A stretch of 31,041 nucleotides of DNA from CAG-238 sp963601575 (GCA_963601575.1 CAVCFO010000017.1:1-31041); one strand, 5' to 3'. Shown: positions 1 through 7,797, numbered from the stretch's first letter. A program made the numbers and translations. The notes: generated by a model from the letters alone, not told the origin.

Positions 1-1
1 A

Positions 2-136
2 TGGGATATCGCAGACACATTCAACGGCCTCATGGCAATCCCGAACTTCATCGCGTTATTTGCCCTTTCGCCGGTAGTGTTTAAGCTCACCAAAGAACAC
101 TTCGCAGAAGTCGACAAGCTCAAGGCAAAGAATTAG
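2..136 (+). CDS. AGCS sodium:alanine/glycine symporter, C-terminal end (partial)
   Basis: Only the last 44 codons are in the window; the reading frame is open at the left edge and ends at TAG 134-136. The translation begins WDIADTFNGLMAIPNFIA and continues into LSPVVFKLTKEHF. The family places this segment at the last transmembrane helix of AGCS-type sodium:alanine symporters, which import small neutral amino acids with Na+ across the cytoplasmic membrane. The charged tail after the helix is cytoplasmic by inference. A bidirectional terminator follows at 214. A different Na+-coupled amino-acid carrier is possible, but this tail is quite characteristic. Confidence 0.75.
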   Translation, partial: WDIADTFNGLMAIPNFIALFALSPVVFKLTKEHFAEVDKLKAKN

Positions 137-213
137 CCAAAAGCAGAGCTGTAGTACAAAACTACAGAAAAACAAATATAAAATTTCAAATGTAGCGATA
201 AAGTATAGAAAAA

Positions 214-247
214 GCCTCCGCTTGCCCTACGGCCCGCGGAGGTTTTC
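214..247 (+). terminator. Bidirectional intrinsic terminator
   Basis: The stem GCCTCCGC (214-221) pairs with GCGGAGG (236-242) and is followed by TTTT on the plus strand. On the minus strand the hairpin is followed by TTTTT (complement of the A run at 209-213). It lies between two convergent genes and can end both the symporter transcript and the CoA-disulfide reductase transcript. Confidence 0.8.
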
Positions 248-250
248 TTA

Positions 251-313
251 TGCTATGCCAATTCTTGTGCTATGCCGATTAGTCTATGCCGATTCTTGTG
301 CTATGCCGATCAG
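251..313. repeat. Four-copy degenerate short tandem repeat after terminator
   Basis: The motif CTATGCC(A/G)AT occurs four times (from about 253, 270, 284 and 301) in units of 15-17 nt, some with ATTCTTGTG between. The block starts right after the terminator and runs into the stop codon (310-312) of the minus-strand gene. No coding role is seen. A similar arrangement occurs at 2878-2968. Confidence 0.7.
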
Positions 314-2010
314 TTAAAATTATATTGTGTTACGATCGGTTCTCTTCCCTGAGTTTTGTCGTTGAAGTATTCGTAGTAGCTGATTCCAAGGAACGAGCCG
401 CTGATGTTATAAACGTTGGTAAATCCGTTTTCGATCAGCGTGCAGTTCGCATAATATGACCTCTGGCTGGATCTGCAATGTAGATATACCGGAATATCTC
501 TTGGGATTTCATCCATTCTGTCTCTCAGCTCATTCAGCGGAATGTGATGCACGCCCTTGAGGTGCCCTGCCGCTAGCTCGCCTGCGCCTCTAACATCTAT
601 GATATATGCACCCTGCTCTACAAGCTCTCTTACCTTGTCTACATGAACCTGTTTGATTCTGCCGTTAAGCACGTTAAGCCCAACAAGCGCCGCCATGTTT
701 ACAACATCCTTTGCGGTTGAGAATGGTGGAGCGTAGCAAAGCTCAAGCTCCTTGAGGTCTTCCAAGGTTCCGCCCATGGTGATCATGGTTGCAATTACAT
801 CAACGCGCTTATCGCATTCGCCGGTGCCGATTGCCTGCGCCCCAAGAATGCGTCCGGTAGGAACCTCAAATACAAGCTTAAATATCATATAGTTTGCATT
901 TGGCATCAGCCCAACCCTATCCATCGGGAAAATAAGCACGGAATCGTAGGAATATCCGAGGCGCTTTGCCTCCTTCTCATTCAAACCGGTGCATGCGGCA
1001 TTCTTTCCGAAAACTTTGATACACGATGAACCGATATATCCCTTGTTGCTATCGATAATCCCAAAGATATGATCCGCAGCCGCTCTTGCCTGCCTCTGGG
1101 TAGGTCCTGCCAGTGCGATTCTGCCCGGCGCGTGGGCGAGGGCATTGTAGGATTCGATGGCATCTCCTATCGCATAGATGTCCTGATCGCTTGTTCTGTA
1201 GTTGTGGTCAACCCATATTCCGCCGGTCTTTCCGATTGTAAGCCCTGCCTTCTCTGCAAGATCCGTGCAAGGCTTTGCGCCTACGGCCATTATCACGGCC
1301 TCTGCCGGAACTTCAAATTCCTTTCCGTCATGTACTGCCTTGACCTTGCCGCCCGCGATTTCAGTTACCGTCGACGAAAGGTGAAGCGAAACGCCGTTAT
1401 CGTCAAGTTCCTTATGCAAAACCTGCACCATATCATAGTCATATGGCGCGAGGATCTGATCCGTGCCCTCGATAAGGGTAACGTTCTTGTCTATTCTGCG
1501 CAGGTTTTCTGCAACCTCAACACCGATAAATCCTCCGCCTACTACCGCGACATTTTTCGTCGAGTCCTGGGTAAGCTTTGCCTGCAGGCGCTCAATATCG
1601 GTCACACTACGGATGGTAAACACGTTCTCAGAGTCTATGCCCGCTATGCTCTTCGGAAGAACAGGCTCTGTGCCTGTTGCAAGCACCAGCTTGTCGTAGG
1701 CTTCTTCCCTGATCTTGCCGCTACGCAGGTCCTTCACGGAAACTGTTTTTTTATTTCTGTCAATGGACAGTACCTCGGTCCTGGTATAAACATCTATATT
1801 GTGTTTTGCCTTGAAATCCTCCGGAAACATCATGATGAGGTCTTCGCTGCTTTCCACTACACCGCCCGTAAAATACGGAAGCGAGCAGTTCGAGAACGAA
1901 ACGTCTCTGCCCTTTTCGAAAATCGTAATTTCTGCTTCTTCGTTCAATCTGCGCGCTCTTGCAGCCACGGACGCGCCGCCTGCGGAGCCTCCTATAACAA
2001 GTAATTTCAT
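310..2010 (-). CDS. CoA-disulfide reductase-like FAD oxidoreductase with C-terminal rhodanese domain
   Basis: This is a pyridine nucleotide-disulfide oxidoreductase of the CoADR/NADH oxidase/persulfide reductase group, 566 aa. The FAD-binding loop is VIGGSAGGASVA at the N-terminus. A single redox Cys, C42 in SFSNCSLPY, is where CoADR enzymes keep theirs. A second GGGFIGVEVAE Rossmann loop binds NAD(P)H. The last ~100 residues are a rhodanese domain with the active-site loop CRSSQRS (C512). Family knowledge suggests NAD(P)H-dependent reduction of CoA disulfide, CoA persulfide or polysulfide in the cytoplasm. I chose ATG 2010 because AAGGGAGG lies about 7 nt upstream; an upstream in-frame codon at 2076 has no ribosome site. 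The gene is monocistronic and diverges from the C_GCAxxG_C_C gene. The exact substrate cannot be told from sequence. Confidence 0.9.
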   Translation of the reverse strand: MKLLVIGGSAGGASVAARARRLNEEAEITIFEKGRDVSFSNCSLPYFTGGVVESSEDLIMMFPEDFKAKHNIDVYTRTEVLSIDRNKKTVSVKDLRSGKIREEAYDKLVLATGTEPVLPKSIAGIDSENVFTIRSVTDIERLQAKLTQDSTKNVAVVGGGFIGVEVAENLRRIDKNVTLIEGTDQILAPYDYDMVQVLHKELDDNGVSLHLSSTVTEIAGGKVKAVHDGKEFEVPAEAVIMAVGAKPCTDLAEKAGLTIGKTGGIWVDHNYRTSDQDIYAIGDAIESYNALAHAPGRIALAGPTQRQARAAADHIFGIIDSNKGYIGSSCIKVFGKNAACTGLNEKEAKRLGYSYDSVLIFPMDRVGLMPNANYMIFKLVFEVPTGRILGAQAIGTGECDKRVDVIATMITMGGTLEDLKELELCYAPPFSTAKDVVNMAALVGLNVLNGRIKQVHVDKVRELVEQGAYIIDVRGAGELAAGHLKGVHHIPLNELRDRMDEIPRDIPVYLHCRSSQRSYYANCTLIENGFTNVYNISGSFLGISYYEYFNDKTQGREPIVTQYNFN

Positions 2011-2108
2011 TATATTACCTCCCTTGAAAAAATGCCGCTTTGGCATACTTTCTACACTATATTTTAATAGTATCATTTTCGGGGGGCGAATACAATCTGC
2101 CTTCGAGG

Positions 2109-2168
2109 CGATTTTCTTATTATTTTGTCGATTTTCTTGTTATTTTGATGATTTTATTGTTTTTTGTG
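2109..2168. repeat. Three imperfect 20-bp tandem repeats, AT-rich
   Basis: Three consecutive 20-nt units start at 2109, 2129 and 2149. Units 1 and 2 share CGATTTTCTT(A/G)TTATTTTG; unit 3 is more diverged. They sit in the 243-bp gap (2011-2253) between two divergent genes. The spacing is close to two helical turns, so they could be a binding array, or simply slippage products. No convincing -35/-10 pair was found in this gap. Confidence 0.6.
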
Positions 2169-2253
2169 AAAATATAAACTAAAATTGTCTTATGGCAGAT
2201 GGCCGGATTTTTGATGTAAGTGCTTTAGAGAAAAAAGAAAGAAGGCGAATAAT

Positions 2254-2787
2254 ATGCAAGATTATACCAAATTATCTCACGAGGAAAAGGAAGCTCTCGT
2301 TAAAAAGGCGATGGATGTCGGATTTCAGACCGAGACGGACTATGGCAACTGTATTCAGAGCTGTTTGAACGGCTTATACCAAGCGTTCCCGGATCTGGGA
2401 ATTACGGAAGATATGCTCAGGGGCTGTTTTGGTATTGCGGGAGGCTGCGGATGCTCGCTCCTTGGAACCTGCGGCGCACTGAACGCGGCGGCATGGGCAA
2501 TCAGCCTTTGCTACGGAAGACCTATCGATGATCTTGGCGGCGACTACGACAAATGCCATCAGATGGTTCGCGAGCTCGTAGAAGAATTCCGCAAGGAATA
2601 TGACGGAATCCTCTGCTCCGAGGTCATGGTCCACAACATGGGCGCCGTTTATGACTGGAAAACTCCAGAAGGAGATATCGGATATGCTGAGCATAACGGA
2701 ACCTTCCACTGCGCTACGGCGGTTTCATTCTGTGCAGAGAAAATCGCGCGCATGATCGTGGATGGAAAGCTGAGGAACAACAATTAG
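2254..2787 (+). CDS. C_GCAxxG_C_C family putative redox protein
   Basis: A 177-aa soluble, cysteine-rich protein with Cys at 33, 37, 58, 65, 67, 73, 86, 101, 121, 153 and 160. The segment GCGCSLLGTCGAL (residues 64-76) matches the GCAxxG core of the C_GCAxxG_C_C family, with the further Cys expected downstream. The family is thought to bind a metal or Fe-S cluster or to do thiol redox work, but no biochemical role is established. There is no signal peptide and no membrane segment. A purine-rich AAGAAGG site precedes the ATG. It is divergent from the CoA-disulfide reductase, which may mean joint thiol or sulfur metabolism (inference), and ends in its own terminator. Confidence 0.85.
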   Translation: MQDYTKLSHEEKEALVKKAMDVGFQTETDYGNCIQSCLNGLYQAFPDLGITEDMLRGCFGIAGGCGCSLLGTCGALNAAAWAISLCYGRPIDDLGGDYDKCHQMVRELVEEFRKEYDGILCSEVMVHNMGAVYDWKTPEGDIGYAEHNGTFHCATAVSFCAEKIARMIVDGKLRNNN

Positions 2788-2822
2788 AGGATATAAAGAG
2801 CATATAAAGATAATAAGCTAAA

Positions 2823-2880
2823 GGGGCTAGCCGCCCGGTTGATATATCAATAACCGGAGGCTAGCCCCATATTTTTTCTT
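2823..2880 (+). terminator. Intrinsic terminator of the C_GCAxxG_C_C gene
   Basis: An outer stem GGGGCTAGC (2823-2831) pairs with GCTAGCCCC (2860-2868). An inner CCGGTT/AACCGG stem extends it, and ATATTTTTTCTT follows. Confidence 0.9.
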
Positions 2881-2968
2881 TGTGCAGTCCGTATCTTTGT
2901 GCAGTCCGAATCTTTCTATAGTCAGTCCATAATCAGTTTGTAATAAGTCTGTAGTAGGTCTGCAATCA
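2878..2968. repeat. Tandem 17-nt duplication plus degenerate AGTC-type repeats
   Basis: Two 17-nt copies, 2878-2894 and 2895-2911, differ at one base (CTTTGTGCAGTCCG(T/A)AT). Then follow looser AGTCnGT-like copies up to the stop codon (2966-2968) of the minus-strand permease. Placement mirrors 251-313: after a terminator and into the stop codon of the convergent neighbour. Confidence 0.65.
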
Positions 2969-4405
2969 GAACCAAACTATTGTTCCTTTTACTGTCAAAA
3001 CTACCGCAATAATCGCAAGAAGAACAAGCACGATACAGATCAGCATATCCCCCGCGTTATCGAAATATTTCTGTCCGGTCTTTTTGCGATGATATAGGTA
3101 CATAATCGTACCCGGCGCATATAAGATAGTCATCGCTAATATGTAGGTCAGACCCGATGCATATAGCAGCCATATTCCGTATATCGCACCCACAATTGCG
3201 ATCAGCCACGGTACGAAGCGATTATCTCCCTCGATTTTCCTGTCTTCTCCCTTGCATACAATTTTGAGATAATAGAATGCAGAGAATACATAAGGAACCA
3301 TGATTGCCGAAGTCGAAAGCGCATAGCACATCTGGAATGTCGCATCATTGAAATATATAATCACAATGAAGAGCTGTATGATAAGTGCGCTTGCAATAAC
3401 CGCACCGGTAGGCGCTCCGAACTTGTTTTTTCTGGACAGTATTTCCGGAAAAGCTCCATATGCGGACGGGCCGAAGGCACTGTCGACGCAAAGAATCGTA
3501 TACGAGAACAATGCTCCGCCGACGGAAATTATCAATGCGATGTGTACCAGCGTCGCGCCCCAAGGTCCAACTACATATTCCAGCACTCCGCCCAGGGAAG
3601 GATTCGCAAGCGCCGCGAGCTCCTCGGCAGGCAATACTCCCATGGAAAGGAACGAAATCAGGAAGTAAAGGCCAAATAGCGATGCAAACGAGATGATTGT
3701 CGCCTGCCCCGAAATTTTCGTCGTTTTTCCTCTTCCGGAAACTACGACCGCTCCTTCGATGCCGATGAATATCCATACCGTCACATAGACTGTACTCTTA
3801 ACCTGCTCAAGCAGCGACATTTCTCCGGTTCCCGCAAAGTTTTCTGTGAAAATATCCCATCTGAACGCTCCGCCCAGCAGAATAGCAACCACAACAGCCA
3901 AAATCGGTATAATCTTTGCGATTACAATTACAACATTAACCACCAGAGCCTCATTCACGCCGCGCAGAACCAGGAGCGAAAGCCCCCACATTATAATAGA
4001 TGCGATCATGCAGGAAAAAAGATTGGTTCCGTTTCCCAAAATACTCGCATAATTGCTGAGCGTTTCGAAGAAAAGTGTAATAAAGGCAAGCTGCGCCAAA
4101 ATCGCACTCATCCAATATCCCCATGCGGAGTTAAAGCCGATATACTCGCCGAACCCGGCCCTTGCATATGTGTAAATACCGCTTGTTAAATCTTTTTTTA
4201 CGACTGAGAGCTTGAAGAAGCACATCGTCAGTCCAAACATACCTACGCCGCAAATCGCCCATCCGATAAGTGTTGCAAGTGTATGAGCGCCGCCCGCCGC
4301 GAAGTCTCCGGATAAGCTGAAAACTCCGCTCGCAAGTGTCGTTCCTACGGCAAACATCGCAAGAGGCAATACGCCCAGCGTCTTGTCATTCTGATTTTGA
4401 TTCAT
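2966..4405 (-). CDS. APC-family amino acid antiporter (ArcD-like arginine/ornithine type)
   Basis: A polytopic membrane protein of 479 aa with about 12-13 hydrophobic segments. The first helix carries GTTLASGVFSLSGDF, matching the G(S/T)xIGSGIF-type substrate loop of APC-superfamily basic amino acid/polyamine antiporters (APA family, including ArcD). The role is exchange of extracellular arginine, or a related cation, for ornithine, citrulline or a similar product. ATG 4405 is chosen because AAGGAGG lies about 8 nt upstream; an in-frame ATG at 4441 has no such site. It follows the DDAH gene by 52 nt on the same strand, very likely one operon. That makes arginine-type compounds the likely cargo, and methylarginine, citrulline or ornithine exchange is a reasonable inference. 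Precise specificity is unknown. Confidence 0.85.
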   Translation of the reverse strand: MNQNQNDKTLGVLPLAMFAVGTTLASGVFSLSGDFAAGGAHTLATLIGWAICGVGMFGLTMCFFKLSVVKKDLTSGIYTYARAGFGEYIGFNSAWGYWMSAILAQLAFITLFFETLSNYASILGNGTNLFSCMIASIIMWGLSLLVLRGVNEALVVNVVIVIAKIIPILAVVVAILLGGAFRWDIFTENFAGTGEMSLLEQVKSTVYVTVWIFIGIEGAVVVSGRGKTTKISGQATIISFASLFGLYFLISFLSMGVLPAEELAALANPSLGGVLEYVVGPWGATLVHIALIISVGGALFSYTILCVDSAFGPSAYGAFPEILSRKNKFGAPTGAVIASALIIQLFIVIIYFNDATFQMCYALSTSAIMVPYVFSAFYYLKIVCKGEDRKIEGDNRFVPWLIAIVGAIYGIWLLYASGLTYILAMTILYAPGTIMYLYHRKKTGQKYFDNAGDMLICIVLVLLAIIAVVLTVKGTIVWF

Positions 4406-4457
4406 AGGAAAACCTCCTTGGCCTGGCATTTTTAGTTTCATCAGAATAATATTGGTT

Positions 4458-5234
4458 TTAGAAGCGAAGCGACAGGCAGCTCAAACCGCCGTCAAGCTTT
4501 CTGTATTCGGATGTATCAACCAAAAGCGTCTTGTATCCGAGGCTCTGAACAGCTGCAAGAACCGCAGGATATCCCTCCGGAACGATTACGGTATCATTTA
4601 CCCAGATGCAATTTGCCGCATAAGCTTCGTCTTCCGGGATTTCAACCTTGTTATACTTTTCGAAGTCCGGTTTTGTTACGAATTCCCCGGAAACAAGCAT
4701 ATTGTTGTTTTCGAGATAGTTTACTCCGGTCTTAAGGTGAAGAACCTCCTCGAGTTTAACCTCGGAACAGGTCATGCCGTATTTTGCGAGGATTTCCGTA
4801 AGCTGGCGGATGCCTTCTGCGTTCGTTCTTGCGGAGCGGCCGACATAGAAGTGATCTCCTACCATCATAACATCTCCGCCCTCCAGAGTTCCCGGTGCCT
4901 TGATATACTCGATTCTGTCCTCCGGGAAGAATTTTCTTACGGCGTCAACGATTTCGAATTTCTCGCCGTTTCTGGACTCTGCACCCGGGTTTGTGATGAT
5001 TGCACACTCTCTGGTAATCAATGCAGGGTCTTCGACGAAGCACGAATCCGGATATCTTTCGTCTGCCGGAAGAACCGTCACATCTACGTCGCACTGTTTC
5101 AAAGCTTCGATGTAGGCATCGTGTTCCTTAAGAGCCAGCTCGTAATCCGGTTTTCCAAGTTCCGGTGCGGAAGTAATTCCATCTACCATAGCTTTGCACG
5201 GTCTTCTTACGATTACATGATTAAATTTCTTCAT
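4458..5234 (-). CDS. N(G),N(G)-dimethylarginine dimethylaminohydrolase (DDAH)
   Basis: A 258-aa enzyme that closely resembles the Pseudomonas aeruginosa DDAH as I remember it, nearly end to end (LGKPDY, ALKEHDAYI, CDVDVTVLP, NPGAESR, GDVMMVGDHFYVG, CIWVND, VDTSEYRKLDGGLSCLSLRF). The catalytic set is in place: Glu118, His166 (VLHLKTG) and nucleophile Cys253, each shifted +4 from the E114/H162/C249 numbering of the Pseudomonas enzyme. Known chemistry is hydrolysis of asymmetric dimethyl- or monomethyl-arginine to citrulline plus dimethyl- or methylamine, in the cytoplasm. A GAGGAGGAAAG site precedes ATG 5234 and a consensus promoter lies upstream. The antiporter gene follows directly. Related guanidino-group hydrolases share the fold, but the length and residue pattern favour true DDAH. 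Confidence 0.92.
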   Translation of the reverse strand: MKKFNHVIVRRPCKAMVDGITSAPELGKPDYELALKEHDAYIEALKQCDVDVTVLPADERYPDSCFVEDPALITRECAIITNPGAESRNGEKFEIVDAVRKFFPEDRIEYIKAPGTLEGGDVMMVGDHFYVGRSARTNAEGIRQLTEILAKYGMTCSEVKLEEVLHLKTGVNYLENNNMLVSGEFVTKPDFEKYNKVEIPEDEAYAANCIWVNDTVIVPEGYPAVLAAVQSLGYKTLLVDTSEYRKLDGGLSCLSLRF

Positions 5235-5285
5235 TTTCTTTCCTCCTCACATATGGATTACACGAGATATATAATATATCGTTAT

Positions 5286-5313
5286 ATTATATATATAATC
5301 TTAGCATTGTCAA
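5286..5313 (-). promoter_or_regulatory. Sigma-A-type promoter for the DDAH-antiporter operon
   Basis: On the minus strand TTGACA (5313-5308) and TATAAT (5291-5286) are perfect consensus hexamers separated by 16 nt, about 50 nt upstream of the DDAH start. The strength suggests constitutive high expression unless a repressor acts on the AT-rich alternating stretch around the -10. Confidence 0.8.
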
Positions 5314-5399
5314 TGCTTTGAAAATATTTTGTTGAAAGTTAAGGTAGCTTTTTTCCCTGTGGGATTTTCTTCGGAAATGATTTATTCGGAAGCTAAAGA

Positions 5400-5440
5400 G
5401 GCTGCCTGCAGCTGATATAATCAGCTACGGGCAGCCTTTT
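5400..5440 (-). terminator. Terminator below the ECF S-component gene
   Basis: GGCTGCC (5400-5406) pairs with GGCAGCC (5430-5436), with an inner AGCTGA/TCAGCT stem. On the minus strand the tail is TCTTTAGCTT. On the plus strand TTTT follows, so it may act both ways. It starts one base after the S-component stop codon. Confidence 0.8.
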
Positions 5441-5441
5441 G

Positions 5442-5993
5442 TTATTTCAGATTATATGAAAAATATTTCTCTGCCGGGGTCTTATAGAGTGCCGAGGCAA
5501 GGGCGCTTGCGATCACCATACCGGCTATGAACTGTCCGCAATTTGCAGGCATGCTGAGGATGCCAGACATTATGTTCCCCGCAAGGACCGCATCGGCTAC
5601 GCCGTAGCCTGCTACCATCACGAGTCCTGCTATTGCCATTCCGACGATTTCCACTACCGGCACTCCGAAAAGCTTTAGGGTCTTTCCCTTTTTCTTTGCT
5701 ATATAATCTATGCAAATCCCCATCACGAACGCCATCAGGCCCTTGATAACGAAGGTCCAGGGTGCGAAGGCAACGTAGCCGCCCAAAAGGTCTGCCAGCG
5801 CCGATCCAAAAGCCGCCGCTACCGCGCCGTTTTTTCTCCCTACCACAAGCACGCTTAAGAAAATCATTGCGTCACCAAGGTGCACATAGCCCTGAAATGG
5901 GGTCGGGATCTTGAATGTATAGGTTGTGAGAAGCACCAGGCAGGTCATCATCGCGGTCATCACGAGGGTATTGGTCTTTTCGCTTATTCTCAT
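5442..5993 (-). CDS. ECF transporter S component (probable vitamin/B6-type substrate binder)
   Basis: A 183-aa integral membrane protein with about six hydrophobic helices. The segment GYVHLGDAMIFLSVLVVG, then GSALADLLGGYVAFAPWTFVIKG, is the hallmark of the ECF-ribofla_trS-like S-component family. Such proteins bind a vitamin or precursor and use a shared EcfA/A'/T module, which is not in this window. ATG 5993 is preferred because AGAGG lies 8 nt upstream; a GTG at 6002 would overlap that site. The divergent neighbour is a MocR/PdxR-like regulator with a PLP-fold domain, so pyridoxine-type uptake is a good inference. Hydroxymethylpyrimidine or another vitamin is possible. Confidence 0.85.
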   Translation of the reverse strand: MRISEKTNTLVMTAMMTCLVLLTTYTFKIPTPFQGYVHLGDAMIFLSVLVVGRKNGAVAAAFGSALADLLGGYVAFAPWTFVIKGLMAFVMGICIDYIAKKKGKTLKLFGVPVVEIVGMAIAGLVMVAGYGVADAVLAGNIMSGILSMPANCGQFIAGMVIASALASALYKTPAEKYFSYNLK

Positions 5994-6114
5994 CTTGTTC
6001 ACCTCTTTCGCATTTTATATTGTCTTTGATATTGCTATTATACCTCAGATGTGTTATTATTAAAATGTTCAAAAATAATTATTTTTATAATGACAGTTTG
6101 GAGTGATTTGCGAT
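5994..6114. promoter_or_regulatory. Divergent control region between S component and MocR regulator
   Basis: This 121-bp AT-rich gap holds a perfect 16-bp palindrome AAAAATAATTATTTTT (6071-6086). A TATAAT-like -10 is present for each direction (about 6084-6089 on plus; within GGTATAATAG on minus), but neither has a good -35. Poor -35 boxes are compatible with control by the adjacent MocR-type regulator. Confidence 0.45.
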
Positions 6115-7605
6115 ATGCGACCAATTTATATCAATCAAGATAACAGTAATGAGCGTTTTTTATACTTACAGCTATATGACGAGATAAAGGGACGGGTTCT
6201 AAGCGGAGAACTTAAAGCGGGGGAAAAACTGCCGTCTCTTAGGACTTTGGCAAAGGAACTTGGTATCAGCATCACCACCGCCTCCCTTGCCTACAATCAG
6301 CTACTGGTGGAGGGCTATATCGTCAGCCGCCCGAAGTCCGGCTACTTTATTGCAAGCATTCCTCCTGCCGCATTGCACAAGGCAAATGCAGAGTCTCTCA
6401 AGGCAGAGGAAAAATCTCAAAAGGCGGGCGCAGAGGAGTTTTCGACGGGTTTTGAGAAATCGCCAAATTGCGATGCGAGCCCTGCAAATACCGATATGCG
6501 CAGATTTGGCGGGATCTACGGCTTTTCTTTCCCCGCAAGCCCATATATCAGCGATCCGGGATGCTTTGATTTTGTCAAATGGAAAAAGTGTTCCTCAAGG
6601 GTTTTTAACGAGTATTCCGGCCTGCTGCTCTTTGAAAGCGACCCACAGGGGGAGGCGGCGCTGCGCTACGAAATTTCAAAATATCTGTATTCCTCGCGAG
6701 GCGTTACCGCAAGCCCTGACAACATCGTTATCGGCGCGGGGACGCAGCAGATCACAAGTCATCTTTCGCGTGTTCTTCTCAAGATGGGTATTCGGCTTGT
6801 TTGCCTCGAGGCTCCCGGCTATCTTCCGGTCCAGAGTATGTTCAGGGACGCGGGATTTTCGATTTCTCACATTCCGGTAAGGCGGGACGGTATTGAGATT
6901 GCAAAGCTCCCGGCAAATATCCGATCTGCAGTCTATGTAAATCCATCTAACCAGTTTCCTACGGGAGCGGTTATGCCGGCAGGCAGGCGTTACGAGCTAC
7001 TCGACTGGGCCGCCGCAAACGGCAGCGTCATAATCGAGGACGATTATGACAGCGAGCTTCGCTATTTCGGAAAGCCTGTGCCGGCGCTGCAGGGGCTCGA
7101 TAAGATAGGCTGCGTGGTTTATCTGGGCTCGTTTTCTTCGACACTTTTCCCTGCGATAAAAATTTCTTATATGGTTCTTCCGGAAAACATGGCAGAAATT
7201 TTCCGCTCGATCAAGCACGAATATACGCAGACCTGTTCAAAGGCGGAGCAACTCACCCTTGCGTTATTCATGGAGGACGGCTACTATTACACGGGAATAC
7301 GCAAGGTGCGCAGTCTGTACGCCCAGAAATTGCAGACTGCGCTCGCCGCCTTTTCAGTTTATGGCGGCGGAGTTGCGACGCCTATCGACACCCACTCCGG
7401 AATCAATCTCACGGTCAAGGTCCGTTCTCAAAAAAAGGCCGAGCAGCTTTGCGAGGAAGCAAAGTCTCTCGGTCTTCAGATGGTTCCTCTGTCGGAAATT
7501 ACCGATCAGCAAACCAGCGCTCTGATTTTCTATTACAGCAGGCTGCCGCTAGATGAGATAGAGCCGCTGATAGGCAGGCTGCTTGCGCTTTGGGGCGCGC
7601 GCTGA
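6115..7605 (+). CDS. MocR/PdxR-family transcription regulator lacking the PLP lysine
   Basis: A 496-aa GntR-type winged helix (about residues 1-75; YLQLYDEIKGRVLSG, KLPSLRTLAKELGIS) fused to a fold-type-I aminotransferase-like domain. Aminotransferase marks include PQGEAALRYEIS, YVNPSNQFPTG and IEDDYDSELRYFG. The usual PLP-lysine motif GSFSKTLFPA reads GSFSSTLFPA; Ser342 (codon 7138-7140) replaces Lys. MocR proteins normally sense PLP by a Schiff base with this Lys. Here PLP would have to bind non-covalently, or another ligand is sensed. ATG 6115 is preferred over GTG 6103, since TTTGGAG lies upstream of both but is too close to the GTG. It probably controls the divergent S-component gene. 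Confidence 0.88.
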   Translation: MRPIYINQDNSNERFLYLQLYDEIKGRVLSGELKAGEKLPSLRTLAKELGISITTASLAYNQLLVEGYIVSRPKSGYFIASIPPAALHKANAESLKAEEKSQKAGAEEFSTGFEKSPNCDASPANTDMRRFGGIYGFSFPASPYISDPGCFDFVKWKKCSSRVFNEYSGLLLFESDPQGEAALRYEISKYLYSSRGVTASPDNIVIGAGTQQITSHLSRVLLKMGIRLVCLEAPGYLPVQSMFRDAGFSISHIPVRRDGIEIAKLPANIRSAVYVNPSNQFPTGAVMPAGRRYELLDWAAANGSVIIEDDYDSELRYFGKPVPALQGLDKIGCVVYLGSFSSTLFPAIKISYMVLPENMAEIFRSIKHEYTQTCSKAEQLTLALFMEDGYYYTGIRKVRSLYAQKLQTALAAFSVYGGGVATPIDTHSGINLTVKVRSQKKAEQLCEEAKSLGLQMVPLSEITDQQTSALIFYYSRLPLDEIEPLIGRLLALWGAR

Positions 7606-7797
7606 AGCCCGGCGGCGCGCCGCCCGGAGCACCAAGCGCAAGCGGGCAGGGCAGGATGCTGCAAGGCCCGCGCCGTTCGCAGTGTTCGGAATAGGCGAAG
7701 CGGCGCGACGCCCGCAAGCCCTGGCGCCTCGGTCGCCCCGCCCCGCCCCGCGGGGCGGGGCGCTTTGCCCGCTTCAAGGCTTTCGCCCAAAAGCCGC
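7606..7797. other. Very GC-rich convergent intergenic region with perfect palindromes
   Basis: This stretch is far richer in G+C than the rest of the window. It contains a 14-bp palindrome GGCGGCGCGCCGCC (7611-7624) and a perfect 24-bp palindrome centred at 7750/7751 (7739-7762; half-site CGCCCCGCCCCG). It lies between convergent genes. The hairpins could stop transcription from both sides, though no U tract follows. Open frames crossing it are composition artefacts. No gene is supported here. Confidence 0.6.

Noticed and set aside
1069..2004. 311-codon plus-strand open frame
   Set aside because: It is antisense to the CoA-disulfide reductase, has no ribosome site or recognisable motif, and the minus frame has strong family motifs.
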